Counted from the stretch's first letter, positions 50,824 through 61,291 are shown. The stretch is DNA of 64,000 nucleotides from Lachnospiraceae bacterium (GCA_910575105.1 CAJTDK010000016.1:1-64000), one strand, 5' to 3'. Notes: generated by a model not told the origin, from the letters alone. Numbers and translations are program-made.

Positions 50824-52179
50824 ATGGAAAGAGTAGAAAAGAGACGGGCCGGGCAGATGGATATGCTAAACGGCCCCCTGACAGGCAAGATTGTATTATT
50901 CGCCCTGCCGCTGGCGGCCAGCAGTATCCTTCAGCAGCTGTTTAATGCCGCGGATGTGGCGGTAGTCGGGAGATTTGCCGGCAACCAGGCGCTGGCAGCG
51001 GTGGGCGGCAACAGCTCGGTGATCAATCTGCTGGTGAACCTGTTCGTGGGCTTCTCGGTAGGCGCAAATGTTGTGATCGCACGGTATATCGGGGAGGGAA
51101 AGACAGACAAGATTCACAATACCGTCCACACGGTCATTTCCATGGCGCTGATCTGCGGGGCGATCCTGGCGGTGCTGGGAAATGTGGTGGCAGAGCCGCT
51201 TCTTAAGCTGATGAATACTCCAACAGAGGTTCTGCCCCTGGCGGCGGTGTACCTTAAGATCTATTTTGGCGGCATGCCCTTTTTCATGGTGTATAACTTT
51301 GGCTCTGCGGTTCTTCGGAGCGTGGGGGATACGAAAAAGCCGCTTTACTGCCTGATCCTGTCCGGTGTGATCAACGTCGGACTCAACCTGCTTTTAGTGG
51401 TGGTGTTTCAATTGTCGGTTGTGGGCGTGGCCGTTGCTACGGTGACGGCTAACGGTGTCAGTGCGGCGCTCATTCTTCTATTTTTAAGGAAGAGTAAGGA
51501 GTCTATCCGTCTCGATCTGAGGCAGCTTATGCTTGACAGGGAAGAGATGGTAAAGATTATCAAGATCGGCGCGCCTGCAGGCCTGCAGGGCATGGTGTTC
51601 TCCTTTTCCAATGTGTGTATACAATCGGCGATCAATGGATTCGGGACCAATGCTATCGCAGGTTCGGCGGCGGCGCTGAACTATGAATTTTTCACGTTCT
51701 TTGTCACCAGCGCCTTTACGCAGGCTGCCGTGACCTTTACCAGTCAGAATTACGGAGCGAGGCAGTATGAGCGGTGCAAGAGGGTGTGGCGTATCAGTGC
51801 ATTGCTTGGGGTGTGCGGAACAGGTCTTTTAAGCATCGTGTTCGTGTCGGGGAGGGAGCTTTTCCTGAGCATCTTTGCGGCGGATGCAGCGGCGGTCAGC
51901 TACGGTGCGGTGCGTATGCTCCATATTCAGGTATTCAGCTTTATGCCGCCGTTGTATGAGGTTACGGGCGGCGTGCTCCGGGGGATGGGCTATTCTATGA
52001 CCCCGGCGGTGCTGACCATGTTCGGCTCCTGTGCGGTGCGGGTGATCTGGATATACACGGTGTTCGCCTGGAAGCCGACGCTTTCAGTGCTTTTCTGGGT
52101 ATATCCGTTTTCGTGGATAATCACCATAACCCTGGTGGTGGGGGCATATTTCCTTATCGGGAGAAAGGCGCTGCGGTAG
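50824..52179 (+). CDS. MATE family efflux transporter
   Basis: A 451-residue membrane protein with about 12 hydrophobic segments. The first half opens LTGKIVLFALPLAASSILQQ then LFNAADVAVVGRFAG; the second half IIKIGAPAGLQGMVFSFSNV. It belongs to the NorM/DinF-like MATE group and exports organic cations or metabolites with Na+ or H+; substrate unknown. AGAGGAGAAGAG precedes the ATG. The UmuC-type polymerase gene follows after 31 bases, which suggests a joint transcript; DinF-type MATE genes are linked to SOS genes in other bacteria, but no LexA box is evident here. Confidence 0.88.
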   Translation: MERVEKRRAGQMDMLNGPLTGKIVLFALPLAASSILQQLFNAADVAVVGRFAGNQALAAVGGNSSVINLLVNLFVGFSVGANVVIARYIGEGKTDKIHNTVHTVISMALICGAILAVLGNVVAEPLLKLMNTPTEVLPLAAVYLKIYFGGMPFFMVYNFGSAVLRSVGDTKKPLYCLILSGVINVGLNLLLVVVFQLSVVGVAVATVTANGVSAALILLFLRKSKESIRLDLRQLMLDREEMVKIIKIGAPAGLQGMVFSFSNVCIQSAINGFGTNAIAGSAAALNYEFFTFFVTSAFTQAAVTFTSQNYGARQYERCKRVWRISALLGVCGTGLLSIVFVSGRELFLSIFAADAAAVSYGAVRMLHIQVFSFMPPLYEVTGGVLRGMGYSMTPAVLTMFGSCAVRVIWIYTVFAWKPTLSVLFWVYPFSWIITITLVVGAYFLIGRKALR

Positions 52180-52210
52180 ACGGAGTCTGTTATGAATTGG
52201 AGTGGATGTT

Positions 52211-53737
52211 ATGGCGCAGGAAAACCGTAAGTATATCGCGATCGATCTGAAATCCTTCTATGCCTCCGTAGAATGTGTGGAGAGGGGGTTAGACCCTATG
52301 ACGACGAATCTGGTCGTCGCCGATCTTAGCCGCACGGAGAAGACGATCTGCCTCGCTGTGTCCCCGTCCCTGAAAGCCTACGGGATATCGGGGCGGGCGA
52401 GACTTTTCGAGGTGATTCAGAAGGTAAAGGAAGTGAATGCAAAGCGTCAGGAGCTTGCGCCGGGACGAAGGCTTGAGGGAGCCTCATGGGACGATGTCAT
52501 GCTTAAGGCTTCCCCAAAGCTCTCTCTTGACTATATCGTTGCTCCTCCCAGGATGGCGCATTACATCCGGTACAGCACAAAGATCTATGAGATATATCTG
52601 AACTATGTGGCTCCGGAGGACTGTCATGTATATTCGATCGACGAGATCATGATGGATGTGACGGACTACCTGAACACCTATCAGCTAACGCCCCGGGAGC
52701 TGGCGGGAAAGATCATGCAGGATATCCACGCCGCCACGGGGATCACGGCTACGGCGGGCATCGGGACGAACCTATATCTGTGCAAGGTCGCCATGGATAT
52801 CGTAGCAAAGCATATCCCGCCGGATAAGAACGGGGTGCGGATCGCATCGCTGAATGAGAAAAGCTACCGGCGGATCTTGTGGAGCCACCGGCCGATCACG
52901 GATTTCTGGCGCGTGGGGAAGGGCTATGCAAAGAAGCTTTCGGAGCAGGGTATATTTACCATGGGAGACGTGGCAAGATGCTCGGTGGGAAAGCCGGATG
53001 AATACTACAACGAAGACCTGCTCTACCGGATGTTCGGGGTCAACGCGGAGCTTTTGATCGACCATGCATGGGGCTATGAGCCATGCACCATGGCGCAGAT
53101 CAAGGCTTACCGGCCCAAGGACAACAGCGTTGTGTCCGGCCAGGTGCTCCACTGCCCTTATACGGCGGCCAAGGCAAGGATCGTCGTCCGGGAGATGGCG
53201 GAGATGCTTGCTCTTGATCTGGTGGCCAAGCGGCTGGTGACAGACCAGATTGTGCTGACGGCTGGCTACGATATGGAGAATCTGTCATCTCCTGGGGCGG
53301 CAGATTATCAAGGAGAGACCACCACAGACCGGTACGGGCGCAGGATTCCGAAGCACGCCCACGGCACGGCGAATCTGGGGGAGCATACTTCCTCCGGGAA
53401 AATGATCGTAGATGCAGTTCTGGGGCTGTACGACAGGATCATTGACCAGAACCTGCTGGTCAGAAGGATATCCCTGGGCGCCAACCATGTGACGGATGAA
53501 CATGCGGCAAAGACAGAGCCGTCCTTCGAGCAGCTTGACCTGTTCACGGATTATGCCGCACTGGAAAAGGAGCAGGAGACGAAAAAGGCAGAGCGTGACC
53601 GGGAGCGGAAGCTTCAGGAGGTCATGTTGGAGATTAAAAAAAAGTATGGGAAAAATGCCGTCTTAAAAGGAACGAATCTGATCGAAGGCGCCACCGCTAT
53701 GGAACGGAATCAGCAGATCGGCGGACACAAGGCATAG
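52211..53737 (+). CDS. Y-family DNA polymerase (UmuC/ImpB type)
   Basis: A 508-residue translesion polymerase. YIAIDLKSFYASVECVERGL holds the first metal Asp; VYSIDEIMMDVTDYL holds the SIDE motif with the catalytic Asp-Glu; then AGIGTNLYLCKVAMDIVAKH and a little-finger domain. Compared with DinB it is longer, with a C-terminal tail rich in Lys and Glu. It bypasses damaged template bases at low fidelity. The ATG at 52211 has GGAG upstream. The gene following encodes the YolD-like protein normally paired with this polymerase type. Confidence 0.88.
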   Translation: MAQENRKYIAIDLKSFYASVECVERGLDPMTTNLVVADLSRTEKTICLAVSPSLKAYGISGRARLFEVIQKVKEVNAKRQELAPGRRLEGASWDDVMLKASPKLSLDYIVAPPRMAHYIRYSTKIYEIYLNYVAPEDCHVYSIDEIMMDVTDYLNTYQLTPRELAGKIMQDIHAATGITATAGIGTNLYLCKVAMDIVAKHIPPDKNGVRIASLNEKSYRRILWSHRPITDFWRVGKGYAKKLSEQGIFTMGDVARCSVGKPDEYYNEDLLYRMFGVNAELLIDHAWGYEPCTMAQIKAYRPKDNSVVSGQVLHCPYTAAKARIVVREMAEMLALDLVAKRLVTDQIVLTAGYDMENLSSPGAADYQGETTTDRYGRRIPKHAHGTANLGEHTSSGKMIVDAVLGLYDRIIDQNLLVRRISLGANHVTDEHAAKTEPSFEQLDLFTDYAALEKEQETKKAERDRERKLQEVMLEIKKKYGKNAVLKGTNLIEGATAMERNQQIGGHKA

Positions 53738-53752
53738 AAAGGGGAGGAAGAG

Positions 53753-54175
53753 ATGTTAGCGTTCAATCACGAGGAGAGACACCGGTACGATGATATCATC
53801 GATCTCCCCCATCATGTGTCAAAGACGCACCCGCAGATGCCGCTTTCTGACCGGGCGGCACAGTTCGCGCCTTTTGCGGCGCTGACCGCCCACGGGGAGG
53901 CGGTGAAGGAGACTGCGCGGCTGACTGATGAGAGGATTGAGATTGACGAGGACTGCAGGGCGGCCCTTGACCTGAAGCTTCTGCAGATACACAGACAGCA
54001 GGATACCCATCCTTCTGCCACCATCACCTACTTTGTCCCGGACAGACAGAAGACCGGAGGCGCCTATGTAGAGACCGTCGGGCGCGTAAAAAAGATAGAT
54101 GAATACGAAAGGGCAGTGATCCTTACCGACGGGACAAAGATACCTGCCGACGAGATCATCGACATCGTCCTGTGA
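53753..54175 (+). CDS. YolD-like protein, partner of the Y-family polymerase
   Basis: A 140-residue protein with the YolD-type signature YDDIIDLPHHVSKTHPQMPL followed by SDRAAQFAPFAALTAHGEAV and LTDERIEIDE. Its C-terminal half (VGRVKKIDEYERAVILTDGT) is a small beta domain. YolD-like proteins are encoded next to UmuC-type polymerases in Firmicutes and are thought to help like UmuD; the mechanism is not settled. GGGGAGG lies before the ATG, 15 bases after the polymerase stop. Confidence 0.85.
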   Translation: MLAFNHEERHRYDDIIDLPHHVSKTHPQMPLSDRAAQFAPFAALTAHGEAVKETARLTDERIEIDEDCRAALDLKLLQIHRQQDTHPSATITYFVPDRQKTGGAYVETVGRVKKIDEYERAVILTDGTKIPADEIIDIVL

Positions 54176-55540
54176 TCATGCCCGGCTCCACTGCCTGTTA
54201 AGCTTCTTTTTTCGATAGAAATAATATGGAATCATCAGCAGCGCCGTAGCTGCCCACGCGATAGGATAGCTTACCAGTATGGTAAAAAGCTCCTTGCGTA
54301 TCGGGGTCACGATCAAGATCCACGGCAGTCTCACCAGACAGACTCCGCCCAAGGTGATCAGCGTAGGGATCATCACATCTCCGATCCCCCTAAGCGCTCC
54401 CGTAAAGATCTCTACGAAGATAAAGATAGCGTAGCTTGGCACGATGTTGACCATCATATAGACGCCCAGCCCGATCACCGCATCATCGGACGTGAACAGG
54501 GACAAAAGCGGCCGGGCAAAGATCAGCAGTCCGGCCAGAATCGAGCCGCACAGCGCCAGAGACATGCCCAGGCAGACGCGGACGCTTTTGTACACCCGGC
54601 CGAGCTTTCCCGCGCCGTAGTTCTGCCCCGCAAAGGTAGTGATGGAGATGCCGAAGGCCCCGCTCACCGCCCAGAAGATCAGATCCACCTTTCCGAACGC
54701 CGCCCACGCAGCGGCAGTGTCCGTCCCGAACTGGTTGATGGAGGTCTGGATGATGATGTTGGTCAGCCCGTACATGGAGGACTGGATACCTCCTGGAAGC
54801 CCGATGCGAAGCTCCGACAGCAGAAGAGGGACATCGATCCGGATATCTCCTGGGATCAGCCGGAGCATATCGTAGGAGGTCATCAGCGCCCGGATGACAA
54901 GAACCGCGCTTACCGCCTGCGAGATGATGGTAGCAAGGGCGGCGCCTTCGATCCCCATCTTAAAATATACGACCAGGACGATATCCAGGACAATGTTCAG
55001 GATACAGCATACAATCAGGTAGTAGAGCGGGCGCCTTGAGTCCCCCACCGCCCGCATGATGCCAGAGCCCATATTGTAGATGAGCGTGGCGATGATTCCC
55101 AGGAAATAGATCCTGAGGTACCCGATAGAATCCGGCATGATGTCCGATGGTGTCTTCATGACGGTTAAAAGGGCCGGCGTAGCCAGGTATCCTGCCACAG
55201 TGATGAGGATACTTGCGATGATGGAAAATGCCGCCGCCGTATGAAGAGCCGCGTGGAGCTTCTGCTTATTCTTCGCCCCGTAAAACTGTGAGATGATGAC
55301 CGCCGCCCCATTGGAAAGGCTGGTAAAGAACATGACCACCTGGTAGGTTAAGACTGCCGCAGATCCGCCCACACTGGCCAGCGCCGCCTTCCCCACAAAG
55401 CGTCCCACGATCACTGCGTCCACAGTATTGTAGAGCTGCTGGAACAGCGTCCCGACGACGATGGGAAAGAAGAAGATCAGGAGCTGTCTCCAGATGATTC
55501 CTTCCGTAATTTCATTTTTTTCCATAACCTTTGCTGACAT
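54176..55540 (-). CDS. MATE family efflux transporter
   Basis: A 454-residue membrane protein with about 12 hydrophobic segments: IIWRQLLIFFFPIVVGTLFQ then QLYNTVDAVIVGRFVGKAAL, and in the second half LRIGLPGGIQSSMYGLTNII. It is the third MATE gene in the window. The start is set at 55540 (MSAKVMEK), with GGGGGA eight bases upstream; the frame is open for 60 further codons that overlap the divergent promoter region. Its stop abuts that of the YolD-like gene (54175/54176), convergent with no gap. Confidence 0.88.
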   Translation of the reverse strand: MSAKVMEKNEITEGIIWRQLLIFFFPIVVGTLFQQLYNTVDAVIVGRFVGKAALASVGGSAAVLTYQVVMFFTSLSNGAAVIISQFYGAKNKQKLHAALHTAAAFSIIASILITVAGYLATPALLTVMKTPSDIMPDSIGYLRIYFLGIIATLIYNMGSGIMRAVGDSRRPLYYLIVCCILNIVLDIVLVVYFKMGIEGAALATIISQAVSAVLVIRALMTSYDMLRLIPGDIRIDVPLLLSELRIGLPGGIQSSMYGLTNIIIQTSINQFGTDTAAAWAAFGKVDLIFWAVSGAFGISITTFAGQNYGAGKLGRVYKSVRVCLGMSLALCGSILAGLLIFARPLLSLFTSDDAVIGLGVYMMVNIVPSYAIFIFVEIFTGALRGIGDVMIPTLITLGGVCLVRLPWILIVTPIRKELFTILVSYPIAWAATALLMIPYYFYRKKKLNRQWSRA

Positions 55541-55695
55541 AATCAATTCCCCCAAAAACAAAACTAACTCAATCTTAACATAAGTTGACAAAAACGCCAG
55601 TACATTTTCAAAAAAATATGTATTTACGCGCAATTTGGTGTATAATAAATGAAGAATCAGACGACATGCGTGAGGAGACGACAGGAGGGAAAAGA

Positions 55696-57225
55696 ATGTT
55701 AGAGAAACTGGACTTGACAAAGGCTCTTGAGAAGGATGAATACAAGGAGAAGATGCTGAAGCTGACCTTGCAGATTGGGAAGCTCCAGCGGGAATGCAAG
55801 GAACTAGGTATTCCGATTATGATCGCCTTTGAGGGCTATGACGCGGCGGGCAAGGGCGTGCAGATCAGTGAGCTGATCAAGGCCTTAGACCCAAGAGGCT
55901 TTGAGGTGCACGCGGTGAAGACTGAGACGAAGGAAGAGCGTATACATCCATTTCTGTGGAGGTTCTGGACGAAGATGCCTGCGAAGGGGCGCATTGCCAT
56001 CTACGACAGCAGTTGGTACCGGAAGGTGCTTATCGACCGCTTTGACAAGCGGACGAAGAAGAACGAGCTTGCAAAGGCGTACGACTCCATCTGCGCCTTC
56101 GAGGAGATGCTCACTGCGGACGGCATGGTGCTGATCAAGATCTTTTTGGCTATCGATAAAAAGGAGCAGAAGAAGCGCTTTGAGAAGCTCCTTGCTTCTA
56201 AGGAAACGGCATGGCGTGTCGGAGAGGACGACAAAAAGCGCAACAAAGAATTTGAAAAATACCAGGCCATCAACGAGGAGATGCTTCTTCGGACCGATAC
56301 GGAATACGCGCCGTGGAATATCGTGGAGGCCATGGATAAGCGGTTTGCAACGGCAAAGATCTATTCTGTCGTGGCCAGGATACTTGCCGGAAAGGTAGCG
56401 GCAGTGAAGGAACAGAAGAAGGCGGCAGAGGAGGCGGCGGCAAGGATAGCGCAGATACCTGCTGCAGCAGAGCAGAAAAAAGCGGCGGACAGTGACAGGC
56501 GGATGGGGGATACGATCCTGTCCAGGGCGGATCTGAGCCTGTCGTACACGAAGGAGGAATACAAGGAACGCCTAAAGGAGTTGCAGAAAAAGATTGAGAA
56601 GCTCCACGGGGAGCTTTACCGAAGGAGGATCCCGGTAGTGCTCGGGTTTGAAGGCTGGGACGCCGGAGGGAAGGGCGGGGCCATCAAACGGCTGACGGAG
56701 AAGATGGACCCGAGAGGCTATGTGGTGCATCCGACCGCATCGCCCAATGATATCGAAAGACAGCACCATTATCTGTGGAGGTTCTGGACGGATATGCCCA
56801 AGGCAGGGCATGTGACCATCTTTGACCGGACATGGTACGGGCGCGTTATGGTCGAGCGGATCGAAGGGTTCTGTTCTAGTCAGGAGTGGCAGAGAGCCTA
56901 CAAGGAGATCAACAGCATGGAGCGTGACCTTTCCGACGCAGGAGCCATCGTGCTGAAGTTCTGGATGCAGATCGACAAGGACGAACAGGAGAAAAGATTT
57001 AAGGCGAGACAGGAGAATCCGGAGAAGCAGTGGAAGATCACTGACGAGGACTGGCGTAACCGGGAGAAGTGGGACCAGTATGAGGAGGCGGTGAATGAGA
57101 TGCTGATCCGCACGTCCACCCCTTACGCGCCGTGGGTTGTCGTGGAAGGGAATAATAAATATTACGCCAGGATCAAAGTGCTTGAAACCGTGGTGAACGC
57201 TATTGAGGAGCGGCTTCGGGACTGA
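55696..57225 (+). CDS. pap: Polyphosphate:AMP phosphotransferase (tandem PPK2)
   Basis: A 509-residue protein with two PPK2 domains. Domain 1 has Walker A FEGYDAAGKG at about 45-54 and IYDSSWYRKV; domain 2 (from about 295) has FEGWDAGGKGG and FDRTWYGRVMVERIEGF. They are joined by an Ala/Lys/Glu-rich linker (about 235-275). Tandem PPK2 class II enzymes phosphorylate AMP (or GMP) with polyphosphate; in characterised examples the C-terminal domain is the active one. AGGAGGG precedes the ATG at 55696; upstream in-frame starts overlap the promoter. The dgt gene follows after 48 bases. Confidence 0.88.
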   Translation: MLEKLDLTKALEKDEYKEKMLKLTLQIGKLQRECKELGIPIMIAFEGYDAAGKGVQISELIKALDPRGFEVHAVKTETKEERIHPFLWRFWTKMPAKGRIAIYDSSWYRKVLIDRFDKRTKKNELAKAYDSICAFEEMLTADGMVLIKIFLAIDKKEQKKRFEKLLASKETAWRVGEDDKKRNKEFEKYQAINEEMLLRTDTEYAPWNIVEAMDKRFATAKIYSVVARILAGKVAAVKEQKKAAEEAAARIAQIPAAAEQKKAADSDRRMGDTILSRADLSLSYTKEEYKERLKELQKKIEKLHGELYRRRIPVVLGFEGWDAGGKGGAIKRLTEKMDPRGYVVHPTASPNDIERQHHYLWRFWTDMPKAGHVTIFDRTWYGRVMVERIEGFCSSQEWQRAYKEINSMERDLSDAGAIVLKFWMQIDKDEQEKRFKARQENPEKQWKITDEDWRNREKWDQYEEAVNEMLIRTSTPYAPWVVVEGNNKYYARIKVLETVVNAIEERLRD

Positions 57226-57273
57226 CGGGCCGGCTGGTATAATGAGTAAAGAACAGGTAAAGGATTGAGGGAT

Positions 57274-58281
57274 ATGACGATCAGGGAGCAGTTAGAGCGC
57301 CGGGAGACGGAGTATTTGAGTCCGTATGCGGCGCTCAGCAAGGATTCAAAAGGAAGGAAGACAGTGGAGTCCCAGTGCGATATCCGCCCAGTGTTCCAGC
57401 GGGACAGGGACAGGATACTGCACTGCAAGTCGTTCCGCCGCTTGAAACAGAAGACGCAGGTGTTTTTGCTGCCCAATGGGGATCATTACCGCACAAGGCT
57501 CACCCACACGCTGGAGGTATCCCAGAATGCAAGGACTATCGCAAAGGCGCTGTGTCTCAATGAAGATCTGACGGAGGCCATCGCTCTCGGGCATGACTTG
57601 GGGCACACCCCCTTCGGCCATGCGGGGGAGCGCGCCCTCAATGAGGTGAATCCTTTCGGCTTTTGCCACAATGTCCAGAGCGTGCGCATCGTGGAGCGGC
57701 TGGAGAAGGAGGGCAGGGGGCTTAACCTTACCTGGGAGGTAGTGGACGGGATTCTAAACCACAAGTCCAGCGGGACTCCCCGGACGCTGGAGGGACAGAT
57801 CGTGCGGTTCTCGGATAAGATCGCTTACTTAAATCACGATATCGACGACGCCATCCGGGGAGGGATTCTGACAGAGCAGGAGATCCCGGAGGAGTTTCAC
57901 CGGATCCTGGGGGATACTACCAGGAAGCGGCTTAATACGCTGATCCACGATGTAGTGACCAACAGCAAGGATAAGCCCAGGATCTCCATGTCAGAGGAAG
58001 TAGAGGAGGCCATGAAGGAGCTGCGGGCGTTCATGTTCGAGCGGGTCTATCTGAATCCGGTGGCAAAAAGGGAAGAGAAAAAGGCAGTACGCATGATACA
58101 GGATCTGTACCGGTTTTATATGGAAAATCTTGATGAGATCCCGGGGGAATACCAGTCCATGCAGGGGGAATCCGGGGTGAATAAAGAGCAGATGGTGTGT
58201 GATTATATTGCCGGGATGACCGATACATACGCGGTAAAAAAATTCGGAGATTATTTTGTTCCAAAATCTTGGAAATTTTAA
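57274..58281 (+). CDS. dgt: Deoxyguanosinetriphosphate triphosphohydrolase-like protein
   Basis: A 335-residue HD-domain protein: DRDRILHCKSFRRLKQKTQV, RLTHTLEVSQNARTIA, the HD motif in ALGHDLGHTPFGHAGERALN, and later DKIAYLNHDIDDA. These enzymes remove triphosphate from dGTP or other dNTPs. The ATG at 57274 (MTIREQL) is preferred to the TTG at 57265 from family starts. It heads the dnaG-rpoD cluster, a common order in Clostridia. Confidence 0.9.
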   Translation: MTIREQLERRETEYLSPYAALSKDSKGRKTVESQCDIRPVFQRDRDRILHCKSFRRLKQKTQVFLLPNGDHYRTRLTHTLEVSQNARTIAKALCLNEDLTEAIALGHDLGHTPFGHAGERALNEVNPFGFCHNVQSVRIVERLEKEGRGLNLTWEVVDGILNHKSSGTPRTLEGQIVRFSDKIAYLNHDIDDAIRGGILTEQEIPEEFHRILGDTTRKRLNTLIHDVVTNSKDKPRISMSEEVEEAMKELRAFMFERVYLNPVAKREEKKAVRMIQDLYRFYMENLDEIPGEYQSMQGESGVNKEQMVCDYIAGMTDTYAVKKFGDYFVPKSWKF

Positions 58282-58354
58282 AAGGAAATCCGGCGCTTTT
58301 GTCGAATATTATATATGAGGGCAATTTTGAGGCAGGTCAAAAGGGTGTTAGCAT

Positions 58355-60130
58355 ATGTATTATTCGGATGACATTATTGAAGAAGTAAGAATGAAAAATG
58401 ATATTGTCGATGTAATTTCAGGTTATGTCAGGCTTCAGAAGAAGGGAAACTCCTATTTTGGACTGTGCCCGTTCCACAATGAGAAATCGCCGTCCTTCTC
58501 GGTGAGCAGGCAGAAGCAGATGTATTATTGTTTCGGCTGCGGCGCCGGGGGCAATGTCTTTACCTTCCTGATGGAATATGAGAATTTTTCTTTTCAGGAG
58601 GCGGTGAAGGCGCTTGCCGACAGGGCGGGGGTTGCGCTCCCAGAGGAAGAATATACCGGGGAGGCGAGGAGACGGGCGGATCTTAAGGCGGCTCTTCTGG
58701 AGGTCAATAAACTGGCGGCGAAATATTACTATACACAGTTAAGGCAGCCGCAGGGATCAGCGGGACTTAAGTATCTTAGGGACAGGCAGCTTAGCGACGA
58801 TATGCTAAGAGCCTTTGGTCTTGGATATTCCAACAAATACAGTGATGATCTGTACCAGTATTTAAAGGGAAAAGGTTATAAAGATGATATACTTGCAAAA
58901 GCCGGGCTTATCAGTTATGATGAGCGTCAGGGTGTCTATGACAAATTCTGGAACCGGGTGATGTTCCCTATCATGGATGTGAACAGCCGGGTGATCGGAT
59001 TCGGGGGGCGTGTGATGGGCGATGCCAAGCCCAAATACCTGAACTCTCCGGAGACAGCCATATTTGACAAGAGCCGGAATCTTTACGGGCTTAACCGTGC
59101 GAGACGGTCGAAAAAGCCGTATTTTTTGCTGTGCGAAGGGTATATGGATGTCATCTCCCTGCATCAGGCTGGGTTTGACAATGCGGTCGCTTCGCTGGGT
59201 ACTGCCCTGACGGAGGGACATGCTTCTCTGATCGGGCGCTATGTGCATGAGGTATATCTTACTTATGACAGCGACGATGCCGGTACGCGGGCGGCGCTGC
59301 GCGCGCTTCCCATCCTGCGGGATACGGGGATCACGGCGAAGATCATCCGCATGGAGCCTTATAAGGATCCGGATGAATTTATCAAGAATCTGGGTGCGGA
59401 CGCCTTTGAGGATCGGATTGCGAAGGCGCGCAACGGCTTTCTCTACAGCCTGGAGGTACTGCGTAAAGACTATGATATGGATTCTCCCGAGGGGAAGACA
59501 GATTTCATGAAGGAGGCGGCCAGGCGGCTTGCCCAGTTTTCAGAGGAGATCGAGCGCAATAACTATATCGAAGCGGTGGCGAAGGAATATCGGGCAGGCT
59601 ATGAGGAGCTTAAGAAGCTGGTGGTAAATATGGCGGTTCAGGCAGGGATGGCCAGGCCTGCGAAGCGGCCGAAATCCGGGCAGAACAGCAGCAGGGGCAG
59701 GGAGGATGGAGGAAGGATGTCGCAGAGGATCCTGCTCACCTGGCTGATCGAGGATGAAGGGATCTTCAACCAGATCAGTAAGTATATCACTCCGGAGGAT
59801 TTTTCAGAAGGGATATTCCGGACTGTTGCCAGGCTTCTCTATGAGCAGTACGAGAGGGGCGGGGTGAATCCAGCGCAGATCATGAACCATTTTACCGATG
59901 AAGAGGAACACCGTGAGGTTGCTTCTCTGTTCCACACGAAGATCCGTGAGCTCAGCACGGCGCAGGAGAGAGAAAAAGCGCTCAAGGAGACGGTCATCCG
60001 TGTGAAGAACTACAGCATCGAGCAGGCAGGAAAGGACTGGGACGTTGCAGATATCGAGGGGATGCAGAAGCTGATGAAAGCGAAAAGCGACCTGCAGAAC
60101 CTCCATAAACTGCATATTTCCGTTAATTAA
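58355..60130 (+). CDS. dnaG: DNA primase
   Basis: A 591-residue primase. The CHC2 zinc finger uses Cys 38, His 41, Cys 59 and Cys 62 (GLCPFHNEKSPSF and YYCFGCGAGGN). The TOPRIM core follows (LLCEGYMDVISLHQAGFDNA, TYDSDDAGTRAALRAL). The C-terminal part is the helicase-interaction domain. It lays RNA primers at the replication fork. rpoD follows after 39 bases, the classic macromolecular-synthesis pair, with rpsU displaced elsewhere in the window. Confidence 0.95.
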   Translation: MYYSDDIIEEVRMKNDIVDVISGYVRLQKKGNSYFGLCPFHNEKSPSFSVSRQKQMYYCFGCGAGGNVFTFLMEYENFSFQEAVKALADRAGVALPEEEYTGEARRRADLKAALLEVNKLAAKYYYTQLRQPQGSAGLKYLRDRQLSDDMLRAFGLGYSNKYSDDLYQYLKGKGYKDDILAKAGLISYDERQGVYDKFWNRVMFPIMDVNSRVIGFGGRVMGDAKPKYLNSPETAIFDKSRNLYGLNRARRSKKPYFLLCEGYMDVISLHQAGFDNAVASLGTALTEGHASLIGRYVHEVYLTYDSDDAGTRAALRALPILRDTGITAKIIRMEPYKDPDEFIKNLGADAFEDRIAKARNGFLYSLEVLRKDYDMDSPEGKTDFMKEAARRLAQFSEEIERNNYIEAVAKEYRAGYEELKKLVVNMAVQAGMARPAKRPKSGQNSSRGREDGGRMSQRILLTWLIEDEGIFNQISKYITPEDFSEGIFRTVARLLYEQYERGGVNPAQIMNHFTDEEEHREVASLFHTKIRELSTAQEREKALKETVIRVKNYSIEQAGKDWDVADIEGMQKLMKAKSDLQNLHKLHISVN

Positions 60131-60169
60131 GGATAAAATATAATCAAGCTATGAGAGGATGGGTACTAC

Positions 60170-61291
60170 ATGGAAGAGAATGTGGCAAAATTTGAGGAGA
60201 AATTAAAAGAACTGGTTGCGCTTGGCAAAAAGAAGAAAAGTATTCTGGAGCTTCAGGAGATTAATGACTTTTTCTCAGATATGGAGCTTAATCTGGATCA
60301 GATGGAAAAGGTGTATGAATATCTGGAGGCGCAGAATATCGATGTTTTGCGCATCGGGTCGGACAGCGACGACCTTGATGATCTGGACGACGTGGATATC
60401 GTTATCAGTGAGGAGAACGACGTAGACTTGGAAAAGATCGATCTTTCTGTGCCCGACGGCGTCAGCATCGACGACCCGGTCAAGATGTATCTGAAGGAGA
60501 TCGGGAAGGTCCCTCTTCTGACGGCTGATGAAGAGGTGGATCTGGCAAAGCGTATGGCAGACGGCGACGAGAGCGCCAAAAAGCGTCTTGCGGAGGCAAA
60601 TCTGCGTCTTGTGGTCAGTATTGCGAAGCGTTATGTGGGGCGCGGGATGCTTTTCCTCGATCTGATCCAGGAGGGGAATCTGGGCCTGATCAAGGCAGTT
60701 GAGAAGTTTGATTATCATAAAGGATTTAAGTTCAGTACCTATGCCACATGGTGGATCCGTCAGGCGATTACCAGGGCGATCGCGGATCAGGCCAGGACGA
60801 TCCGTATCCCGGTGCATATGGTGGAGACCATCAATAAGCTGATCCGTGTATCCAGGCAGCTCCTTCAGGAGCTGGGGCGCGAGCCTACGCCGGAGGAGAT
60901 CGCCGGAGAGCTGGACATGCCTGTTGACCGGGTGCGGGAGATCTTGAAGATATCCCAGGAGCCGGTCTCTTTGGAGACGCCGATCGGGGAAGAGGAGGAC
61001 AGCCATCTCGGAGATTTTATCCAGGATGACAATGTGCCTGTTCCAGCGGAGGCGGCGGCCCAGACGCTGCTCAAGGAGCAGCTTGACGATGTGCTTGACA
61101 CGCTGACAGAGCGGGAGCAGAAGGTACTCAGGCTCCGCTTCGGCATGAACGACGGGCGCGCCCGGACACTGGAGGAAGTGGGGAAGGAGTTTGATGTTAC
61201 CCGCGAGCGTATCCGCCAGATTGAGGCGAAGGCATTAAGGAAGCTGCGCCACCCGAGCCGCAGCCGGAAGCTTCGGGATTATCTGGATTAA
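60170..61291 (+). CDS. rpoD: RNA polymerase primary sigma factor (sigma-A)
   Basis: A 373-residue primary sigma factor with an N-terminal region 1.1 segment, an acidic stretch (about 65-90), region 2 ([40 protein letters not shown]), region 3 and region 4 ([20 protein letters not shown] then [17 protein letters not shown]). The -10 and -35 hexamers found throughout this window are the ones it is expected to recognise. GAGAGGATGG-type site upstream of the ATG; trmK begins 11 bases after the stop. Confidence 0.96.
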   Translation: MEENVAKFEEKLKELVALGKKKKSILELQEINDFFSDMELNLDQMEKVYEYLEAQNIDVLRIGSDSDDLDDLDDVDIVISEENDVDLEKIDLSVPDGVSIDDPVKMYLKEIGKVPLLTADEEVDLAKRMADGDESAKKRLAEANLRLVVSIAKRYVGRGMLFLDLIQEGNLGLIKAVEKFDYHKGFKFSTYATWWIRQAITRAIADQARTIRIPVHMVETINKLIRVSRQLLQELGREPTPEEIAGELDMPVDRVREILKISQEPVSLETPIGEEEDSHLGDFIQDDNVPVPAEAAAQTLLKEQLDDVLDTLTEREQKVLRLRFGMNDGRARTLEEVGKEFDVTRERIRQIEAKALRKLRHPSRSRKLRDYLD

